Source of the DNA: Lachnospiraceae bacterium
GTDB lineage: Bacteria; Bacillota; Clostridia; Lachnospirales; Lachnospiraceae
Reading direction: 5' to 3'
Assembly: GCA_017521985.1 (NCBI GenBank)
Contig: JAFXAZ010000009.1
Location: 1-63,824 of the forward strand
Length of the DNA: 63,824 nucleotides
The notes under the pieces are model-generated. The model ran no database searches, was not told where the DNA came from, and saw only the letters and a list, made by a program, of their open reading frames with translations. Shown piece after piece: positions 59,875 through 63,824 of this stretch. The number at the start of each line of letters is the position of its first letter. The first letter of the stretch is position 1. Both the position numbers and the translations under genes were made by a program.

Positions 59875-59953
59875 GAAGTCGGAGCAAACATAACAAATTT
59901 CTAACATAAGTCCTCTATGCTATGGATGTAAGCACAGTGTGGAGGATAATTTT

Positions 59954-60832
59954 ATGTCTAAGACAAAGAAGATAGCGGTATTATCGGACATACATGGTAA
60001 TTATATTGCTCTGAAAAGGTGTGTGGATTACGCACTCGATAAGGGCATAAACACCTTTGTGTTTTTGGGAGATTACGTTGGAGACTTGGCGTTTCCACAG
60101 AAAACCATGACGATGCTTTATGAGTTGGCAGAGCGTTACGAATGCTATTTTATAAAAGGAAATAAGGAAGGATATTGGCTGCATTATCGTAAGAATGGTG
60201 AGCAGGGCTGGAAGAATATGGATTCGACTACCGGAACGCTGCTTTATACATATCAAAATTTAAATAGTAAGGATTTGGATTTTTTTTCAGCTCAAAATCA
60301 TGTACAAGCAATAGAATTTGAAGGATTTCCAGCCCTTACTGCATGCCATGGGTCGCCGGAAAAAGCAAATGGGGCGTTGCTTGTAAACGATGCAAAGTCA
60401 TTAGAAATCATAGAAAAAGATGCCAGTGAATATATTCTTTGTGGGCATACTCATATTCAGCAAAAATTCGCGCATTCGAGAAAAGCGGTTTTAAATCCCG
60501 GTTCAGTTGGAATGCCTTTGGAAAGTGATGGCAAGGCGCAGTTTATGATATTGTACGGAGAAAATGGTGCATGGCAAGAAGAATTTATTAGTCTGCAATA
60601 TGATTCTTTAAAGATAATTGCCGATTTAAAAGAGACAGAATTGGATAAGGCAGCTCCATTTTGGTACAAGGTGACAGTAAACTCGTTGCACACAGGGAGA
60701 AAAAGTCAGTCTCATGGCAATGTGCTTGGCAGGGCCATGGAGCTATGCAAGCAGAAGCATGGTAGATGCGTTTGGCCGGATATTCCGGAGGAGTGCTGGG
60801 AACAAGCGTACCGTGAAATGATAAAAGGATAA
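59954..60832 (+). CDS. Metallophosphoesterase (calcineurin-like)
   Basis: This is a cytoplasmic enzyme of 292 residues with the two-metal phosphoesterase motifs in order: VLSDIHGNYIAL (DxH), FLGDYVGDL (GD), IKGNKEGYW (GN, with K where H or D is usual), ACHGSPEKAN and CGHTHIQQKF (GHTH). It resembles YfcE-like phosphodiesterases. ATG 59954 has GGAGGA seven bases upstream. It is not cotranscribed with the DUF1287 gene, since the repeat array lies between them. The substrate is unknown. Confidence 0.92.
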   Translation: MSKTKKIAVLSDIHGNYIALKRCVDYALDKGINTFVFLGDYVGDLAFPQKTMTMLYELAERYECYFIKGNKEGYWLHYRKNGEQGWKNMDSTTGTLLYTYQNLNSKDLDFFSAQNHVQAIEFEGFPALTACHGSPEKANGALLVNDAKSLEIIEKDASEYILCGHTHIQQKFAHSRKAVLNPGSVGMPLESDGKAQFMILYGENGAWQEEFISLQYDSLKIIADLKETELDKAAPFWYKVTVNSLHTGRKSQSHGNVLGRAMELCKQKHGRCVWPDIPEECWEQAYREMIKG

Positions 60833-60930
60833 TAATGCATTAAAAACAACTGAAAAATATTTCTACAAAAGTAAAATTTGTGCAATTCTTACAAAAATTA
60901 AATGATTGCCAAAAATTTAACAAGTTTCTA

Positions 60931-60997
60931 TACACAAAATGAATTTTTTGTGATATAATATCTCCACTTGAGCGTGGAGCAGTCTAATTAAAGACTG
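60931..60997 (+). promoter_or_regulatory. ppdK promoter and tandem-hairpin leader
   Basis: TACACA (60931-60936) and TATAAT (60954-60959) are 17 bases apart. The start of transcription would fall at or in two adjacent hairpins: CTCCAC/GTGGAG (60962-60979) and CAGTCT/AGACTG (60980-60997). A leader of about 85 bases follows to the ATG at 61080. The hairpins could protect the mRNA 5' end; no riboswitch family is recognised. Confidence 0.55.
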
Positions 60998-61079
60998 TTC
61001 GGGTATGTTTCAATGTGCATTTACACATACATATACGCTGGATGCACACAAAAAAAGTTTTTTAGGAGGTCATTAGATT

Positions 61080-63713
61080 ATGGCTAATAAGTGGGTATAC
61101 CTTTTTACAGAAGGTGACGCCAGCATGAGAAATCTGCTTGGTGGTAAGGGTGCTAACCTTGCTGAAATGACAAACTTAGGTCTTCCGGTACCACAGGGTT
61201 TCACCATCACAACAGAAGCTTGTACTCAGTACTATGAGGACGGCGAAAAGATTAACGAGGAAATTCAGGCACAGATTAACGAATACATCGTAAAGATGGA
61301 AGGAATTACAGGAAAGAAGTTTGGTGATTTAGAGAATCCATTACTTGTTTCTGTTCGTTCCGGTGCTAGAGCTTCCATGCCGGGTATGATGGATACAATC
61401 CTTAACCTTGGTTTAAATGATGAAGTAGTAGAAGTTGTTGCTGCAAAGACAGGCAACGAAAGATGGGCTCGTGACTGCTATAGAAGATTCATCCAGATGT
61501 ACTCTGACGTAGTTATGGAAGTAGGTAAGAAATACTTCGAAGAGCTTATCGATGAAATGAAAGAAGCTAGAGGCGTTACACAGGACGTTGATTTAACAGC
61601 TGCTGACTTAAAGGAATTAGCAGAGCAGTTCAAGGCTGAATACAAGGCTAAAATCGGTGTAGACTTCCCACAGGATCCAAAGGAACAGTTAATGGGTGCT
61701 GTTAAGGCTGTATTCCGTTCCTGGGATAACCCACGTGCTAACGTATACCGTCGTGACAACGATATCCCATATTCTTGGGGTACTGCTGTTAACGTACAGG
61801 AAATGGCATTCGGTAACTGGTCTGATGAGTCCGGTACAGGTGTAGCATTTACACGTGACCCAGCTACAGGCGAAAAGAAACTTATGGGTGAATTCTTAAT
61901 CAATGCTCAGGGTGAAGACGTAGTTGCAGGTGTTCGTACACCACAGCCTATCGCAGCTTTAGCAGAGGTTATGCCGGAAGTTTTCGAACAGTTTACAAAC
62001 GTATGCTCTATCTTAGAGAACCACTACAGAGATATGCAGGACATGGAATTCACTATCCAGGATAGAAAGCTTTTCATGTTACAGACCAGAAATGGTAAGA
62101 GAACAGCACAGGCTGCTTTAAAGATAGCTTGTGATTTAGTAGATGAAGGTATGAGAACAGAGGAAGAAGCAGTAGCTATGATCGATCCTCGTAACTTAGA
62201 TACCTTATTACACCCACAGTTTGACGCTGCTGCTTTAAAGGCTGCAACTCCAATGGGTAAAGGTCTTGGCGCTTCTCCGGGTGCTGCTTGCGGTAAGGTT
62301 GTATTTACAGCTGAAGATGCAGAGGCTTGGAACAACAGAGGCGAAAAGGTTATTTTAGTACGTCTTGAGACATCTCCTGAAGATATTACCGGTATGAAGG
62401 CTTCTCAGGGTATCTTAACCGTACGTGGTGGTATGACAAGCCACGCTGCAGTAGTTGCTCGTGGTATGGGTACTTGCTGTGTATCCGGTTGTGGCGATAT
62501 CGTTATGGATGAAGCAAACAAGAAGTTCACATTAGGTGGCAAGACATTTGTAGAAGGTGATTACATCTCTATCAATGGTTCTACAGGTAATATTTATGAT
62601 GGTATCATCCCAACTGTTGACGCTACAATCGCCGGCGAATTCGGCAGAATTATGGCTTGGGCTGACAAGTTCCGTAGATTAAAAGTTCGTACAAATGCTG
62701 ATACACCGTCAGATGCTAGAAAAGCTCGTGAGCTTGGCGCAGAAGGTATCGGTCTTTGCCGTACAGAGCATATGTTCTTCGAAGAAGACAGAATTGCAGC
62801 ATTCCGTGAAATGATCTGTTCTGACACTGTAGAAGAAAGAGAAGCAGCTCTTGAAAAGATTTTACCATACCAGCAGGGCGACTTCGAAGCTTTATATGAA
62901 GCTTTGGAAGGCAACCCGGTTACTATCCGTTTCTTAGACCCACCTCTTCATGAGTTCGTTCCAACAGAAGAAGAGGACATTAAGAAATTAGCTGATGCAC
63001 AGGGCAAGAGCGTAGAAGATATTAAGGCTATTATTCAGGGCTTACATGAATTTAACCCAATGATGGGTCATAGAGGATGCCGTCTTGCAGTTACTTACCC
63101 GGAAATTGCAAAGATGCAGACAAAGGCTGTTATCCGTGCAGCTATCAACGTTCAGAAGGCTCATCCGGAATGGAAGACCCGTCCTGAAATTATGATTCCT
63201 CTTACATCTGAAGTTAAGGAATACAAGTATGTTAAGAAGGTTGTTGTAGAAACAGCTGACGCTGAAATCGCTGCAGTAGGCATTGATATGGAATACGAAG
63301 TTGGTACAATGATCGAAATTCCACGTGCTTGTTTAACAGCTGATGAAATCGCTAAGGATGCTGATTTCTTCTGCTTCGGTACAAACGACTTAACACAGAT
63401 GACATACGGTTTCTCTCGTGACGATGCTGGTAAGTTCTTAGATGCTTACTATGATACAAAGATCTTCGAGAACGACCCATTTGTTAAGTTAGACCAGACA
63501 GGTGTTGGTAAGCTTATGGAAATGACCATTAAGCTTGGCAAGCCGGTTAACAACCACTTACACGTAGGTATTTGTGGTGAACACGGTGGTGACCCATCTA
63601 GCGTAGAATTCTGCCATAAGATTGGTCTTGACTATGTATCTTGTTCTCCATTCCGTGTGCCGATTGCAAGACTTGCAGCAGCACAGGCTGCTATCAAATA
63701 TGGGGAGGACTAA
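61080..63713 (+). CDS. ppdK: Pyruvate, phosphate dikinase
   Basis: This 877-residue enzyme interconverts pyruvate, ATP and phosphate with PEP, AMP and pyrophosphate; in anaerobes it often works in glycolysis. The ATP-grasp part starts KWVYLFTEGDASMRNLLGGKGANLAEM. The phospho-His lies in GGMTSHAAVVARGMG (near residue 455). The C-terminal PEP/pyruvate barrel has GLCRTEHMFF, GHRGCRL and FCFGTNDLTQM, with a catalytic Cys in HVGICGEHGGDP (near 832). Full length. AGGAGGT lies nine bases before the ATG. Codon use is strongly biased, as expected of a highly expressed gene. Confidence 0.98.
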   Translation: MANKWVYLFTEGDASMRNLLGGKGANLAEMTNLGLPVPQGFTITTEACTQYYEDGEKINEEIQAQINEYIVKMEGITGKKFGDLENPLLVSVRSGARASMPGMMDTILNLGLNDEVVEVVAAKTGNERWARDCYRRFIQMYSDVVMEVGKKYFEELIDEMKEARGVTQDVDLTAADLKELAEQFKAEYKAKIGVDFPQDPKEQLMGAVKAVFRSWDNPRANVYRRDNDIPYSWGTAVNVQEMAFGNWSDESGTGVAFTRDPATGEKKLMGEFLINAQGEDVVAGVRTPQPIAALAEVMPEVFEQFTNVCSILENHYRDMQDMEFTIQDRKLFMLQTRNGKRTAQAALKIACDLVDEGMRTEEEAVAMIDPRNLDTLLHPQFDAAALKAATPMGKGLGASPGAACGKVVFTAEDAEAWNNRGEKVILVRLETSPEDITGMKASQGILTVRGGMTSHAAVVARGMGTCCVSGCGDIVMDEANKKFTLGGKTFVEGDYISINGSTGNIYDGIIPTVDATIAGEFGRIMAWADKFRRLKVRTNADTPSDARKARELGAEGIGLCRTEHMFFEEDRIAAFREMICSDTVEEREAALEKILPYQQGDFEALYEALEGNPVTIRFLDPPLHEFVPTEEEDIKKLADAQGKSVEDIKAIIQGLHEFNPMMGHRGCRLAVTYPEIAKMQTKAVIRAAINVQKAHPEWKTRPEIMIPLTSEVKEYKYVKKVVVETADAEIAAVGIDMEYEVGTMIEIPRACLTADEIAKDADFFCFGTNDLTQMTYGFSRDDAGKFLDAYYDTKIFENDPFVKLDQTGVGKLMEMTIKLGKPVNNHLHVGICGEHGGDPSSVEFCHKIGLDYVSCSPFRVPIARLAAAQAAIKYGED

Positions 63714-63714
63714 T

Positions 63715-63824
63715 CTGTACTTCAGTTTTAAGGTTAATTTCGACCAAGCAGAAGCATACAGAAAATCAACAGACCAATATCTTCGTGCAAAACAGTGGGA
63801 AGATTTAACTGTTGAAGTCTTTAT
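63715..63824 (+). CDS. Possible start of a downstream gene (partial, non-ATG start)
   Basis: A frame open to the window edge reads YFSFKVNFDQAEAYRKS and continues in plausible coding style (DQYLRAKQWEDLTVEVF). No ATG, GTG or TTG is in frame after the ppdK stop, but a CTG at 63715 lies six bases after GGGGAGG at 63702-63708. Either a CTG start is used or this is chance. The protein is not recognised. Confidence 0.3.
   Translation, partial: MYFSFKVNFDQAEAYRKSTDQYLRAKQWEDLTVEVF

Noticed and set aside
59446-59907. Overlapping long frames on both strands of the 54-bp repeat region as a repeat protein gene
   Set aside because: Four frames are open at once because the unit length is a multiple of three; none has a convincing start and ribosome site, and residue composition is unlike any real protein in the window.
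60931-61079. Riboswitch in the ppdK leader
   Set aside because: Only two simple hairpins are visible, with no conserved aptamer core that I recognise.

Overview
The window comes from a low-to-mid GC Gram-positive anaerobe, most likely a gut Lachnospiraceae (Clostridia). The signs are AT-rich intergenic DNA with strong AGGAGG ribosome sites, lipoprotein and LplABC-type sugar importers with YesMN-type regulators, CalY/TasA-like secreted proteins, pyruvate phosphate dikinase, and a two-subunit L-serine dehydratase. Identifications rest on reading motifs by eye; no database search was run. Layout: (1) 1-9 kb holds a transposase remnant, then ordinary metabolism and transport: sdaAB-sdaAA, a CPA2-type antiporter, a MATE exporter, tRNA-Leu(UAG), an XRE regulator, a polar amino acid ABC importer whose binding protein looks circularly permuted, and an Rpn-family nuclease. 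(2) 9.4-37 kb is a large glycan or glycoside utilisation locus. A YesM/YesN pair in the middle (19.3-22.6 kb, minus strand) separates a left arm (SGNH hydrolase, MBL hydrolase, phosphoesterase-TIM-barrel fusion, three secreted proteins with carbohydrate-binding-like domains, a 46-residue peptide) from a right arm (LplB/LplC permeases, solute-binding lipoprotein, DUF4832-type protein, two sugar-isomerase-like TIM barrels, two Gfo/Idh/MocA dehydrogenases, a GH63-like glucosidase, an FAD oxidoreductase and a 672-residue unknown). An almost identical ~45-bp element precedes both arms, suggesting one regulator drives both. The enzyme mix suggests oxidation-elimination cleavage of glycosides in addition to plain hydrolysis. 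(3) 37.3-42.4 kb is a four-gene operon: a double-GHKL ATPase with a histidine-kinase-like core, a receiver protein, an HNH endonuclease and an Eco57I/TaqI-type adenine methyltransferase. It looks like a two-component-signalling restriction or defence system matching no named type I can place, and it is bracketed by near-identical 46-bp hairpin repeats. It is the best candidate for an undescribed system. (4) 42.6-50.2 kb holds an HTH-AAA ATPase fusion, an ECF S component, a phosphohexomutase, a HipBA toxin-antitoxin pair and a multi-spanning membrane protein. (5) 50.3-60.8 kb holds a heterodimeric ABC exporter, an unusual operon in which a sensor kinase and LytTR regulator enclose nfeD and floA, small membrane proteins, D-aminoacyl-tRNA deacylase, a NUDIX hydrolase, a DUF1287 protein, a 54-bp GC-rich tandem repeat array and a metallophosphoesterase. 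(6) 61.1-63.7 kb holds ppdK behind a structured leader.
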